NCBI RefSeq assembly: GCF_002582035.1
Contig: NZ_NUQE01000038.1
Location: 1-64,000 of the forward strand
Direction of reading: 5' to 3'
Source: Bacillus pseudomycoides
GTDB lineage: Bacteria; Bacillota; Bacilli; Bacillales; Bacillaceae_G
DNA length: 64,000 nt
Below are positions 25,831 through 35,372 of the stretch, in pieces (the first letter of the stretch is position 1; every line of letters begins with the position of its first letter). The notes beneath the pieces are model-generated. The model was not told the DNA's origin. It made no database searches and was given only the letters and a program-made list of their open reading frames with translations. A program made the translations under genes and the position numbers.

Positions 25831-26334
25831 ATGTATGTAACAGTTTCAGACTTTATTAAGGAATGGAATAGGGAAGCATTACTAACTCAAAACGTTTTGG
25901 ATGGTTTGACAGATGAATCATTACAACAACAAGTGTATCCAGAAGGTCGTACTTTGGGCAGACTTGCGTGGCATTTGACAACAAGTATTCCAGGTTATTT
26001 AGCTCATTTCGGGTTGAAGATAGATGGAGTAGAAAATACAGAAAGTGTACCAACCTCAGCGAAGGAAATTGCTGAAACCTTTAAAAAGATAAGTCTTGAT
26101 GCAGCCAAAGTTATTGAAGAACAATGGACAGATGAATCCCTAAAGCAAATACAAGAAGCATTTGGAAGACAGGAATCAAACGCTACAATCCTAATGGGGC
26201 TAATTAAGCACATTGTTCATCATCGTGGACAAGTTACAGTTCTTATGCGTCAAGCAGGAATCAAACCATTTGGCGTTTATGGTCCACCAAAAGAAGATTG
26301 GATTCATTTAGGAGTGGAAAATCCACCACTATAG
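25831..26334 (+). CDS. DinB-family protein
   Basis: A 167-residue four-helix-bundle protein. Metal-binding histidines expected for the DinB/YfiT fold lie in RLAWHLTTSI (about residue 49) and HIVHHRGQVTVLM (about residues 128-132). Family members include damage-inducible proteins and thiol-dependent S-transferases; the substrate is unknown. The start at 25831 is set by GGAGGAATT upstream. It stands alone between two bcr1 copies. Confidence 0.85.
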   Translation: MYVTVSDFIKEWNREALLTQNVLDGLTDESLQQQVYPEGRTLGRLAWHLTTSIPGYLAHFGLKIDGVENTESVPTSAKEIAETFKKISLDAAKVIEEQWTDESLKQIQEAFGRQESNATILMGLIKHIVHHRGQVTVLMRQAGIKPFGVYGPPKEDWIHLGVENPPL

Positions 26335-26400
26335 TATCGTGCTACGGATTCATACTTCAATAAAGAATGGGAAACCTTTATAGTTTTGGTTTTCTTTAAT

Positions 26401-26509
26401 TTTATCTCGTATTAACGGACAGTAAGACCTCCACCTCGAGGTTGAGAGAGAATCGAAGAAGTTAGGTGGGGTATGAAGAAAACCCCAACTGATGGAAGTT
26501 TCACTTTAT
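26401..26509 (+). repeat. bcr1 repeat, internally deleted (109 bp)
   Basis: TTTAT-flanked and with the same internal deletion as the copy at 19919-20027 (join in AGGTGGGGTATGAAG). Point changes differ between the two copies, so they are not a recent duplication. Confidence 0.85.
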
Positions 26510-26535
26510 TTTGAATGAAAGCATACAGGTTAGTA

Positions 26536-26568
26536 AAAGTGGCCAATTACCTTGGCTACTTTTTTATT
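26536..26568 (+). terminator. Hairpin terminator
   Basis: AAAGTGGCCAA (26536-26546) pairs with TTGGCTACTTT (26552-26562), with one G-T pair, followed by TTTTATTT. It probably ends transcripts from the DinB gene. No gene is seen from 26335 to 26749. Confidence 0.65.
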
Positions 26569-26749
26569 TATATAAATGAGTCGAAATCTTGGAATCTCCG
26601 TTGCCCGAACTATTTTTCTAATAGAACATACAATATACGGGTACCTTGTCGATTTGTGTTTCTTTGCTTAGAGAAAATACGAATCCCCGGTACAGGCTTA
26701 CATTTTCTGCATTTACTCTAAAACTTGAGCTACAAGTGAGGTGGAGAAT

Positions 26750-27340
26750 ATGAACGGATTCGAACGACGGAAACAGAATAAAATTGAGCAAATATACAGC
26801 TCCTCATTTGAATTGTTCTCCAAATATGGTTTTCAAAAGGTAAGCGTGAATGAAATCGCTCAAAATGCGAAGGTTTCTCCCTCTACCATTTATAACTACT
26901 TTGGAACAAAAGAACAGCTCTATGCCGACATGCTTATGAATTGGATGGACAAACAGTTGGAGCAGTATGAGAAGATTCTGGATTCAGCGTGTTCCTTTCC
27001 TGAAAAGACGAAGGAAATCATGCTGTTGGAAGCTAAAAATTCACAAATTTTATTGGATAATTTTCAGAAACCCCCATTCTCTGAGGTGAGTGGGTTGATG
27101 CAAAAGCTGAAGAGCTATAATGAGCAGAAAGTCATGCAATTTTTTATGAAGTTTGTCGCGATTGGAAAGCAAGAAGGTTACATTCATAGATATCAAACAG
27201 AAGAGATGATTATGCTGTACTTCACGATGTACAAAAATGAGCTGGGTCGGTATTGGGAAGCATCGAATAGAGAACGCATAACAAGGAGTATGGATCAATT
27301 GATGGAGTTGTTTTTCTATGGGTTGGTCGGAGAGAAGTAG
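26750..27340 (+). CDS. TetR/AcrR-family regulator
   Basis: A 196-residue repressor. The helix-turn-helix is at about residues 25-45 (VNEIAQNAKVSPSTIYNYFG, the TetR signature); the C-terminal helical domain would bind an unknown ligand. The ATG at 26750 with GAGGTGG upstream is preferred over the GTG at 26741. It is followed by a terminator. Its target is not obvious; the RND exporter 2.8 kb downstream is possible but not adjacent. Confidence 0.88.
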   Translation: MNGFERRKQNKIEQIYSSSFELFSKYGFQKVSVNEIAQNAKVSPSTIYNYFGTKEQLYADMLMNWMDKQLEQYEKILDSACSFPEKTKEIMLLEAKNSQILLDNFQKPPFSEVSGLMQKLKSYNEQKVMQFFMKFVAIGKQEGYIHRYQTEEMIMLYFTMYKNELGRYWEASNRERITRSMDQLMELFFYGLVGEK

Positions 27341-27385
27341 AAGTAGGACGAAATCGGAAAACTGACCGTCTGCCCTGTTATGCAG

Positions 27386-27420
27386 AACCGTATCACAAAT
27401 AAGTGATACGGTTTTTACTA
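27386..27420. terminator. Bidirectional terminator
   Basis: AACCGTATCAC (27386-27396) pairs with GTGATACGGTT (27403-27413), followed by TTTACTA. It lies between the converging TetR and GNAT genes. Confidence 0.75.
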
Positions 27421-27424
27421 TTAG

Positions 27425-28054
27425 TTAAAAGTTATAACAGTATAAAAATACATTAAGTTTATCTTGCATTGAATTAAAATAAACTTCTTTTTCATTTATA
27501 CGTTCAAAGTTTTGACTGTCATAAAATCCATAGTTACATCTATTATCTGTATATAGATATAAAGATTTTACATCCATATTTTTCATATAATTATACAAAT
27601 GATTCATTAGAGTTTTTCCAACCCCAAGACCTCTAGATTCCCCGGATACAATAAATAACTGTATACAACCTTGAAAATCATCTTCTTTTTCTTTTATGAG
27701 TTCTTTATATGCATCTTGAACCTTTGAGAATTCTTTTATGAATTTTTTATTTTCTTTATTAGCCATAAATACTTTAAGCATACTATAGGAAAGGCTTAAA
27801 GTATTATGAGCTTTTTTTAAACGATTTTTGTCTTTTTTTGAATCGCCCAAAATAACACCAATAATCTTATTGTTTTTTTCTGCTACTTTGCTAAATGAAC
27901 TTTCTAAAATACAACCTTGTAGATAGATGTTTAATACTGAATCTAAAAATTTCTTATCCTTAATAAATTCAGTGAAGCCAAATGCTTCACCAATCAATGT
28001 TTTAACTGCTTCATAATCTTCTTTAACTAGGCTTCTGTATGTTACTGTATTCAT
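27425..28054 (-). CDS. GNAT-family N-acetyltransferase
   Basis: A 209-residue acetyltransferase. The acetyl-CoA loop is in SGESRGLGVGKTLMNHLYNY (about residues 136-155), after the beta strand IQLFIVS, and YGFYDSQNFERI ends the fold. A charged, lysine-rich insert occupies about 75-125. AT-rich codon use is stronger than in neighbours. It is transcribed from a MerR-type promoter divergent from the MerR gene, so it probably acetylates and inactivates the compound sensed by that regulator. Confidence 0.85.
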   Translation of the reverse strand: MNTVTYRSLVKEDYEAVKTLIGEAFGFTEFIKDKKFLDSVLNIYLQGCILESSFSKVAEKNNKIIGVILGDSKKDKNRLKKAHNTLSLSYSMLKVFMANKENKKFIKEFSKVQDAYKELIKEKEDDFQGCIQLFIVSGESRGLGVGKTLMNHLYNYMKNMDVKSLYLYTDNRCNYGFYDSQNFERINEKEVYFNSMQDKLNVFLYCYNF

Positions 28055-28114
28055 GTTTCGAAACTCCCTTGTGTATAAGTAAATTTTGTATTTTATTGCA
28101 AATATCTTATTATG

Positions 28115-28145
28115 ATCATAAGGTCTCCTCTAAGGGGAGAGTCAA
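28115..28145 (-). promoter_or_regulatory. MerR-type promoter with 19-bp spacer
   Basis: Read on the minus strand: -35 TTGACT (28145-28140), a 19-bp spacer holding the dyad CTCC-N7-GGAG, and -10 TATGAT (28120-28115). The long spacer with internal symmetry is the hallmark of promoters activated by DNA distortion by MerR regulators. It drives the GNAT gene. Confidence 0.8.
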
Positions 28146-28184
28146 CAGTCGTGTAAAAGATAAAATATAAAGGGAATGATTCAG

Positions 28185-29000
28185 ATGAAAAACTTATTTT
28201 CTGTTGGGGAAGTTGCGAAAATGAAAGACATTACAATAAAAGCGTTAAGATATTATCACAAAATGGGGATTCTCATTCCAAGATATATTGATGAAACAAC
28301 AGGTTATAGATATTATTCTATAGATCAATTTATTCATATAGATATTATAAAAAGCTGTAGAGAGTTAAGAACGAGTATAGTAGAACTGCAAGAGATTTTT
28401 AAGGACTGTGATACGGAGAAATTACTACAATTTTTACAATTAAAAAGAAATGAGGCAGAAGAAAGCATAAAGAAAATGCAAGAAGTAATCAAAACTATTG
28501 ATAACTTAAATATGAAGGTAGAGACCTCTAAGGATATATTAAATAATGATGAAATATCTATTAAATTCTTTGAACAGCGTCGTGTAATTGTAGCACCGTG
28601 TAAAGAAGTGGGGAGTTTACAGGAGTTACTTTATTATTCAGACTTAGAGAAAATCATTCAAGATAAAGAAGTAAAAATGTCAATGGAAAGAGGCATCATA
28701 TATAACTTTAATTCAGAGGGTGATGCAGAACCAAAATATGTTTTTAGTGGATTTCAAGGGAATTCTAATATAGAAGTTGAAGGAAATGTAAAAATATTAC
28801 CAAAGGGAAAGTATTTAACTTTAGCTTATAGTAAAGAAAATGAAGAGGAACGTAGAAATAAAATAATTAAATATGTAAAAGAAAATAATTTAGAAATTAA
28901 AAGTATTATTGAAGTGGAGTTATTTAATGATTTCTTTAATACAGAATCTTATAGTTGTCAAATTCAGATGCTTATAGAAAATGATGAGTTAGTTGACTAA
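28185..29000 (+). CDS. MerR-family regulator with GyrI-like effector domain
   Basis: A 271-residue regulator: winged helix at 1-70 (FSVGEVAKMKDITIKALRYY, with TGYRYYS), a dimer coiled coil (about 75-115), and a C-terminal domain of about 150 residues that resembles the GyrI/BmrR multidrug-binding fold. The ATG at 28185 is chosen because AAAGGGA lies 10 nt upstream. It is divergent from the GNAT gene and should activate it through the 19-bp-spacer promoter between them on binding a lipophilic cation or drug. Confidence 0.88.
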   Translation: MKNLFSVGEVAKMKDITIKALRYYHKMGILIPRYIDETTGYRYYSIDQFIHIDIIKSCRELRTSIVELQEIFKDCDTEKLLQFLQLKRNEAEESIKKMQEVIKTIDNLNMKVETSKDILNNDEISIKFFEQRRVIVAPCKEVGSLQELLYYSDLEKIIQDKEVKMSMERGIIYNFNSEGDAEPKYVFSGFQGNSNIEVEGNVKILPKGKYLTLAYSKENEEERRNKIIKYVKENNLEIKSIIEVELFNDFFNTESYSCQIQMLIENDELVD

Positions 29001-29036
29001 AGATAAGAAGGTATTACAAATAAAGGAAAAATAGGA

Positions 29037-29072
29037 ATAGCCCATGAAGAAAACTTTCGTGGGCTATTTATC
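29037..29072 (+). terminator. Terminator after MerR gene
   Basis: ATAGCCCATGAA pairs with TTTCGTGGGCTAT around a short A-rich loop, followed by TTATCT. The gap 29073-29568 has no intact gene; a decayed frame near 29087-29257 carries one internal stop. Confidence 0.7.
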
Positions 29073-29568
29073 TACTTATATAGCAAGAATGATATTAATA
29101 GGGGTAGAAGGAGCATCTATACCAGAAAGCGCAAAGTAGATTCCATCATTTCCACAAGATTACGAAAATTTTACATTCAATTCACATGCTATTAAATTTT
29201 GTGGCTTACGATTAAGCAGAAAAGCAAATTTGATTCTGAAGGGGGATTTAAAATAAAGCTCGACCGTTTGTAATAAAGTTGCATCGTTTATAAAAAAGAT
29301 TGATTAAAATACAGTACATATTTTATAAGAACGTTGATAAAACGAGATTTATGAACATTTTTTCTCGAACTTTATTCTAAATTGTATGGTCTGAAATATC
29401 AGAGGAGTTTTGATCAACCTTTTTCAAAAAATAAATCAATGTTCATAGCGTATTTTTACTCGAAATTTTTTACAAGGCAACAAAGGGAGAGCGAATAAAA
29501 AATGAAAAGAGCGGAACGGAAAAGGTAGCAGATGATATTCTACATGCTAAAGAAGGTGATAAAAAACG

Positions 29569-32500
29569 ATGGAACGATTGATAGAAATAGTAACGAAACG
29601 TTCTATGCTGGTTATGATGTCGATCCTTCTCATTATGCTGTGGGGCGGGATCTCAGCTTATCAAATGCAGCGTGATTACATGCCTGCCATTAACAATTCG
29701 ACTTTGATGATTACGGTAAGGGCGGAGAACTTTGATGCCAATCAGGTGAAAAGTGATGTTGGAAGTATAGTGGAACAAGCTGTGAGAGGAATAGATGGGC
29801 TTCAATATCTAGAAACCAACTCCTATGATGGTGGGTTGTTTGCTAGTCTTTATTTTCCGCTCAATTTTGACGTGCAAAAGGCGGAACAGGAGATTGTTCA
29901 AGCCTTGAACGGTTATAAGTTTCCAGCAGGAGTCGAAAAGCCGGTGGTCACGAGAGTCAGTACTAACTCCTTTCCTATGATGAGAATCGGGTTAGTAAGT
30001 GAAGGGACAGCGACCGACGAGAAACAGCTTCGAACAGAAATCCAAACAAAGGTAGCAAAGGAGCTGGAGTATGTTCCGGGGGTAAAAGAAGTACGCCTTA
30101 CAGGGACAGGAAAGAACGGTTATGTCGTAACGGTCCACATGAATGAATTGAAAAAAAACGGACTGACGTTGAAAGACGTCGAGAAGGCGTTGTCTTCCGC
30201 CAATACGGTATGGCCGAAAGGAAAGATTCAGAGTCAGCAGGCTCAAATTCCGATTCAAGTAACAGGCGAGACTATCAATCCTGAGCTGCTGAAGCAGATA
30301 AAGATAAGCAATGCTGAGGGCAAATCAGTAAATCTCTCCTCTGTGGCCGATGTATCCGAAGGCATGGTAGACCTAAAGACGATTTCGCGGACGGACGGTA
30401 AACAGAGCGTTCTCATCGATGTGCTGAAAACACCTTCCTCCAACGTGACGGATGTATCAGATCGAATCAAACAACGGGTGAATGAAGTCCAGACGAAATT
30501 GCCCGAAGACGTAAAGATGAACATCCTTTATGATTACGGGGCTCAAGTTCAAAAGTCTCTTTTTGGCCTGCTAAAGGAAGGGATATTGGGCAGTTTGTTT
30601 GCCATGATTTGTGTTTTTGCTTTTCTCCGCCATGTTCGGGCTACACTGCTGATCGCCTTGACGCTGCCAATTTGTTTCCTAGTGACAACGGGCTTTCTAA
30701 AAGCAATGGACATTACTCTGAATATGCTCACTGTATCCGGTCTAGTGGTGGCAATGGGCCGGGTCGTCGATGATTCGATCGTCATTTTGGACAATATCTA
30801 TCGTCGGGTTAAGGAGACCGGAAGAAAGGCTACGATTCCTGTCATTGCAGGAGCTGTAAAGGAAATGATTCCAGCGATTGTTTCTTCAACGGCAACAACG
30901 GTGGCTGTGTTTATCCCCATCGCTTTGGTTGGAGGGATGATTAGTGCCGCATTCTCAACATTCGCCTGGTCGGTGGTGATTGCGCTAGTAACCTCTTTGG
31001 TGGTATCGCTAGTAGTGATACCAGGTCTTTCGCTATTTTGGTTGAATAAAGGTTCCCTCAAGGGGGACAGCAAACGGATGGAAAACATTCTTCACCGAAT
31101 GCTTAGTTGGGCACTGCCACGCAAGAAGACAGTGACAGTGGTTTGTGCAGGTGTTTTTTCTGTTACAGTGGCTGCGGCACTGCTCCTGCCCACCAATGTT
31201 TTGCCAATGGGACGCTCGGGGGAAATCAACATTGAGGTAGAGCTCCCGGAAAATAGTTCTCTATCCCAGGTTAATGCTGAGGTGAAAAAGATCGAAGATG
31301 TGTTAGGCAAGGAGCCTGCTATTGATACCTTTTCGGCTACGATTGGCTCCAATTTTCTGCCGCAATTTGACGATGTGTTTGATGAAGGAGGAGGCTGGAT
31401 TCCACGCAATAATGTAGCCAACATCACTGTCACGGTGAAAAAGGGAACAGATGTGGAAGCTTACTCGGCGGCACTGACCAAAAAAGTCAAAGCGATCCCG
31501 AGCAAAGCGTTGTTTACGGTCACGAATATGAATATCGCCGGGGACGACTCGAGGTTGAAGGTGGTCCTTACAGGAGCGGATACCGCTACGCTGGAACAAC
31601 AGGCACGAGTTATCCAAAGCAAGCTGAAGTTAGTTCAGGGCTTAAGTGTGGAAGGGGCAGCGGATAACGATGACAGCAACTCTATTTATCTATTAAACAT
31701 CAATCGAGACGAGCTTCAGCGTACTGGAATTAAAATGGACGATGTTCTAGAGCGGATCAAGCCTTATCTTTCTCAAGGGGAAAAGCTCTCGGTCCAAATC
31801 AATTCTGGGGAAGTTCCGATTGTCCTGGAAAATGATGCGGTCACCTCAGCGGAAGCCGTACCTGTGGCAGCAGATGCTACCGTCCTGCCGGGACAAAACA
31901 TTATTGATACATTAGCCAATGAAACTTTTACCGCAGCGGATGGAAGCGTTGTCGCTCTCAACAAGTTGGCAACTCTTCAGCACAATTTTCGCAATCCGGT
32001 TATTCGTGAACGGGATGGGCGTCCTTTTGCAGTCGTATCGGCTGATGTTATCTCAAGGAATGTGGGAGAGGTCACTGATCAAGTGGAGCGCATTTTGAAA
32101 GATGTGCAAATGCCGCCAGGAGTTACGTATACCTTTGGCGGGATTTCGGAACAGGTGAAGCAAATGGTGGTCGAAGCGGCTATCGCGTTGGGGATATCGA
32201 CGCTGTTAGTTCTCCTTATCGTCAGTACTTTTTTCCGAGGCTGGAAGGTTCCGATGTCTGTTCTCGTCTGTATCCCTTTAGCCCTGATTGGTTCCGTCTG
32301 GGGGCTGATTCTATTCGGTAAAGAGTGGAATTTGAGCGCTTTTGTCGGGCTGTTGATGCTTACTGGAATTGTTGTGACCAATGGAATTGTACTTGTAGAC
32401 AAAATCGAACGGAATCTCAGGGAAGGAATGAATCCGCGAGATGCCGTATTGCAAGGCACACTGACACGGATTCGTCCTGTTTTAATGACAGCGGGTACAA

Positions 32501-32700
32501 CCATCTTAACAGTCCTTCCCCTATGTTTTACGTCCGGGGGGGACACGATTGTGACACAGACTCTCGGAATTGTGGTTGTGGGGGGCATGTTTACATCAAC
32601 ATGTATCAGCCTGTTTATCATCCCTATCATTTATGAATGGATGAATCGGAAGTCAGCACTTGACTCAGGAAAAATCGTGGAAGTTGAACAAGTTATGTAG
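29569..32700 (+). CDS. RND-family efflux transporter (AcrB/SwrC-like)
   Basis: A 1043-residue inner-membrane exporter with the RND layout: one N-terminal helix, a large outer domain, helices 2-6, a second outer domain and helices 8-12. The proton-relay aspartates are in VVAMGRVVDDSIVILDNIYR (about residue 397-416). Second-half features include FVGLLMLTGIVVTNGIVLVD. The closest Bacillus type is SwrC/YerP. There is no membrane-fusion partner gene, as usual in Firmicutes. It starts 36 bp before the propeller-phosphoesterase gene in a joint operon. The two genes are clearly richer in G+C than their surroundings, which points to horizontal origin. Confidence 0.92.
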   Translation: MERLIEIVTKRSMLVMMSILLIMLWGGISAYQMQRDYMPAINNSTLMITVRAENFDANQVKSDVGSIVEQAVRGIDGLQYLETNSYDGGLFASLYFPLNFDVQKAEQEIVQALNGYKFPAGVEKPVVTRVSTNSFPMMRIGLVSEGTATDEKQLRTEIQTKVAKELEYVPGVKEVRLTGTGKNGYVVTVHMNELKKNGLTLKDVEKALSSANTVWPKGKIQSQQAQIPIQVTGETINPELLKQIKISNAEGKSVNLSSVADVSEGMVDLKTISRTDGKQSVLIDVLKTPSSNVTDVSDRIKQRVNEVQTKLPEDVKMNILYDYGAQVQKSLFGLLKEGILGSLFAMICVFAFLRHVRATLLIALTLPICFLVTTGFLKAMDITLNMLTVSGLVVAMGRVVDDSIVILDNIYRRVKETGRKATIPVIAGAVKEMIPAIVSSTATTVAVFIPIALVGGMISAAFSTFAWSVVIALVTSLVVSLVVIPGLSLFWLNKGSLKGDSKRMENILHRMLSWALPRKKTVTVVCAGVFSVTVAAALLLPTNVLPMGRSGEINIEVELPENSSLSQVNAEVKKIEDVLGKEPAIDTFSATIGSNFLPQFDDVFDEGGGWIPRNNVANITVTVKKGTDVEAYSAALTKKVKAIPSKALFTVTNMNIAGDDSRLKVVLTGADTATLEQQARVIQSKLKLVQGLSVEGAADNDDSNSIYLLNINRDELQRTGIKMDDVLERIKPYLSQGEKLSVQINSGEVPIVLENDAVTSAEAVPVAADATVLPGQNIIDTLANETFTAADGSVVALNKLATLQHNFRNPVIRERDGRPFAVVSADVISRNVGEVTDQVERILKDVQMPPGVTYTFGGISEQVKQMVVEAAIALGISTLLVLLIVSTFFRGWKVPMSVLVCIPLALIGSVWGLILFGKEWNLSAFVGLLMLTGIVVTNGIVLVDKIERNLREGMNPRDAVLQGTLTRIRPVLMTAGTTILTVLPLCFTSGGDTIVTQTLGIVVVGGMFTSTCISLFIIPIIYEWMNRKSALDSGKIVEVEQVM

Positions 32701-32736
32701 ATTTGCACATACAAAATCTTGGTAAGGAGTGAGAAT

Positions 32737-35226
32737 ATGCAAAAGAATCGGAAGAGTTGGAAGAAGTGGATTGGGGTAACTATGGCTGTAAGCTTAACAT
32801 TCGGTGGGGGAACGGCAGTTTTGGCTGCTTATAACCAATTCCCTTGGGGAGCGCAAATTGAAAAACCAGCAAACGGATGGACCATCACGCCTGCTGGAAA
32901 ACAAGTGCAGTTGGGTGATAAACCGTTCGCTTCAGTCATGAGCCCGGATGGAAAAACCATTTTGTACGCTAACAGTGGACAATCTATCCATTCCATGATG
33001 GTCGTTGATGTGAAGAGCGGGGAAGTCATTCAAACTCTGGAGTACAAATATCCAGAATCCCTGACTTGGGGTGTCACCTATAGTCCTGATGGCAAACATG
33101 TGTATGCGACTACAGGAGGCAACCAAAAGATTCGCGTCTATGATGTCGAGGGACAGCGTCTAACGGAAAAGCAGCCGATCGTACTACCGAAAAATGTGGA
33201 TTTCTTTCCGGCGGGACTGGACATTTCAAAGGACGGTAAATTTTTGTACGTGGCCAATAACCTGAATGATTCCATGTCGATTATTGATGTCCAAACCGGA
33301 CAGGTCACTAAAACGATTCCGGTCGGGCATAATCCTTACACTGTTAAGCTTTCCAATGACGGTAGGTTTGCGTATGTAAGCAACTGGGGCGGAAATACAA
33401 TTTCGGTCATCGATACAGTAACAGGAGAAGCGGTGGATCAGATCAAGGTCGGTTCCCATCCGAGCGCCATGAAGTTAAGTGCAAATGGAAAACTTTTGTA
33501 TGTTACCAACAGTGATAGCGATAGCATTTCTGTTATTGAGACCGAGACCCGCAAGGTGCAACAAACGATTGATCTCTCTCCTTACAAAGGTGCACAAGAG
33601 GGAAGCAGTCCCAATGCAATGGCCGTTTCTGAGGATGGAGAGAAACTCTATGTGGCCAACGCTGGTAATAACGATGTAGTCGTCATCGATACTAAACATG
33701 GAAAAATCGAGGGGATGATTCCAACTGGCTGGTATCCATCTGCAGTGGAGATTTCCAAGGATGGAGAGCAGCTGTTTGTAGCCAATGCTAAAGGGTTTGG
33801 ATCCGGTCCTAACCCGAATGGTCCAAATCCTACTATTAACAAGTCTGTTCCGCCGGATCAATATACCGGCTCGATGATAAAGGGAACGCTTTCTATCATC
33901 GATGTGCCAAACAAAGGGCAGCTTAACAAGTATACAAAACAGGTGATTGAGAACAACGGGTTTAATGAACGGGATAAGGTTCGCATCAGCACAAATGAGG
34001 CGAAGCAAGTTATTCCTCGCCATGTCGGGGATCCTTCCGAGATTAAACATGTGATTTACATTTTGAAGGAAAACCGGACGTATGACCAAGTATTTGGTTC
34101 TTTTGAAAAAGGAAATGGGGATCCAAGTCTGAATCTGTTTGGGGATGAGTCGGCGCCGAATCACCGGGAGTTGGCACGCAAATTCGTCACGATCGACAAT
34201 TTTTATGCGGATGCCGATGTTTCTGCGGATGGCTGGAATTGGTCCACGGCAGCTATGGCCAATTCGTATACACAAAAGACTTGGCCTCATTGGTACGGCG
34301 GACGAGCACGTGATTATGATTGGGAAGGCGAAAACAAGTTTTCTACAGCACCAAGCGATAATGTTGACAATGCCTATTTATGGGACAGTCTGGACCAAGC
34401 TGGCATCGACTATCGCAATTACGGATTTTATGCTCGAAACGGCATAGCGCCTTCTACGATGCCGAAGCTGGCAGCAAAAACAGATGCTGCTTACCCAGGC
34501 GATGGTTTGCATATCAAAGACCAGGCGAGAGCAGATGAGTGGTTAAGAGAGTTTAAGACTTTTGAAGAGGCAGGCAAGATGCCAACCGTCCAGTTTATCC
34601 GATTGCCTAATGACCATACCGTAGGGACATCAGTAGGTAGACCGACTGCGAGAGCGATGATGGCGGATAACGATCTGGCGTTAGGCCGCATCGTAGAAGC
34701 TGTTTCGAACTCCGAATTTTGGAAGGATACAGCGATTTTCGTTACCGAGGATGATGCACAAAATGGCTCCGATCATGTTGATGCTCACCGTACGCCAGCT
34801 CTTGTAATCAGTCCGTATACGCAAACGGGCAAGGTAGATTCCACGTTCTATACGACCACTTCCATGCTGCGTACGATGGAATTGATTGTTGGAGTACCGC
34901 CGATGACACAATTTGACGCAGCAGCCACTCCAATGGTAAATAGCTTTACGGATAAGCCGAATTATAAGCCTTATAAGGCGATCGTTCCAAAGCAGTCACT
35001 TGACGAGCTAAATCCAAAGAACGCTCCAATGGCCGCCGAATCGGCCCAAATGAATCTTGAAGTCTCAGACAGCGCGTCTGAACCGCTGCTTAATGAAGCT
35101 ATCTGGAAAAGCGTCAAAGGCGCCGACAGCGAAATGCCTGAACCAAAATCAAACTTCCGTAAACCAATACAGATCAATGGCGCGGAAGAAGCGGAAGATA
35201 GGGGCACAGTTAATTTCAAATGGTAG
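32737..35226 (+). CDS. Secreted YVTN beta-propeller fused to phosphoesterase
   Basis: An 829-residue exported protein. A signal peptide (KKWIGVTMAVSLTFGG, cleavage near AVLA-AY) is followed by a beta-propeller (about 60-390) made of YVTN repeats such as KFLYVANNLNDSMSIIDVQT. Residues about 430-730 are a PF04185-type phosphoesterase (phospholipase C/acid phosphatase) with IKHVIYILKENRTYDQVFG, DGWNWSTAAMANSY and a late FVTEDDAQNGSDHVDAHR holding metal ligands. The start at 32737 has AAGGAGTG 7 nt upstream. Coupled with the RND exporter, it may act on lipids or phosphoesters at the cell surface. The substrate is unknown. Confidence 0.88.
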   Translation: MQKNRKSWKKWIGVTMAVSLTFGGGTAVLAAYNQFPWGAQIEKPANGWTITPAGKQVQLGDKPFASVMSPDGKTILYANSGQSIHSMMVVDVKSGEVIQTLEYKYPESLTWGVTYSPDGKHVYATTGGNQKIRVYDVEGQRLTEKQPIVLPKNVDFFPAGLDISKDGKFLYVANNLNDSMSIIDVQTGQVTKTIPVGHNPYTVKLSNDGRFAYVSNWGGNTISVIDTVTGEAVDQIKVGSHPSAMKLSANGKLLYVTNSDSDSISVIETETRKVQQTIDLSPYKGAQEGSSPNAMAVSEDGEKLYVANAGNNDVVVIDTKHGKIEGMIPTGWYPSAVEISKDGEQLFVANAKGFGSGPNPNGPNPTINKSVPPDQYTGSMIKGTLSIIDVPNKGQLNKYTKQVIENNGFNERDKVRISTNEAKQVIPRHVGDPSEIKHVIYILKENRTYDQVFGSFEKGNGDPSLNLFGDESAPNHRELARKFVTIDNFYADADVSADGWNWSTAAMANSYTQKTWPHWYGGRARDYDWEGENKFSTAPSDNVDNAYLWDSLDQAGIDYRNYGFYARNGIAPSTMPKLAAKTDAAYPGDGLHIKDQARADEWLREFKTFEEAGKMPTVQFIRLPNDHTVGTSVGRPTARAMMADNDLALGRIVEAVSNSEFWKDTAIFVTEDDAQNGSDHVDAHRTPALVISPYTQTGKVDSTFYTTTSMLRTMELIVGVPPMTQFDAAATPMVNSFTDKPNYKPYKAIVPKQSLDELNPKNAPMAAESAQMNLEVSDSASEPLLNEAIWKSVKGADSEMPEPKSNFRKPIQINGAEEAEDRGTVNFKW

Positions 35227-35320
35227 ATTAGTATAGCCAAACGACAACCACTTTAGTAATACCTAACAGGGTGGAGGGAGCATCGCCCGATTTTGAGACT
35301 AATCATCCAATAAATAGAAA

Positions 35321-35367
35321 AATGACTTGAGGCTACACATGTAGTAACTCAAGTCATTTCTCGTTTA
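35321..35367. terminator. Terminator of the RND/propeller operon
   Basis: AATGACTTGAG (35321-35331) pairs with CTCAAGTCATT (35348-35358) around a smaller inner stem. Converging genes on both sides suggest use in both directions. Confidence 0.75.
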
Positions 35368-35372
35368 TACCC

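Noticed and set aside
26515-26721. 68-codon ORF starting MKAYRLVKVANY
   Set aside because: It begins at the bcr1 end, runs through a clear terminator hairpin and has no RBS.
29087-29257. Decayed frame with one internal stop (contains ILIGVEGASIPESAK)
   Set aside because: Possibly a gene remnant, but I recognise no family and no start, so it is not listed as a feature.
33475-34290. Long minus-strand open frame inside the propeller-phosphoesterase gene
   Set aside because: It mirrors codon bias of the coding strand, has no RBS, and the sense protein is clearly real.
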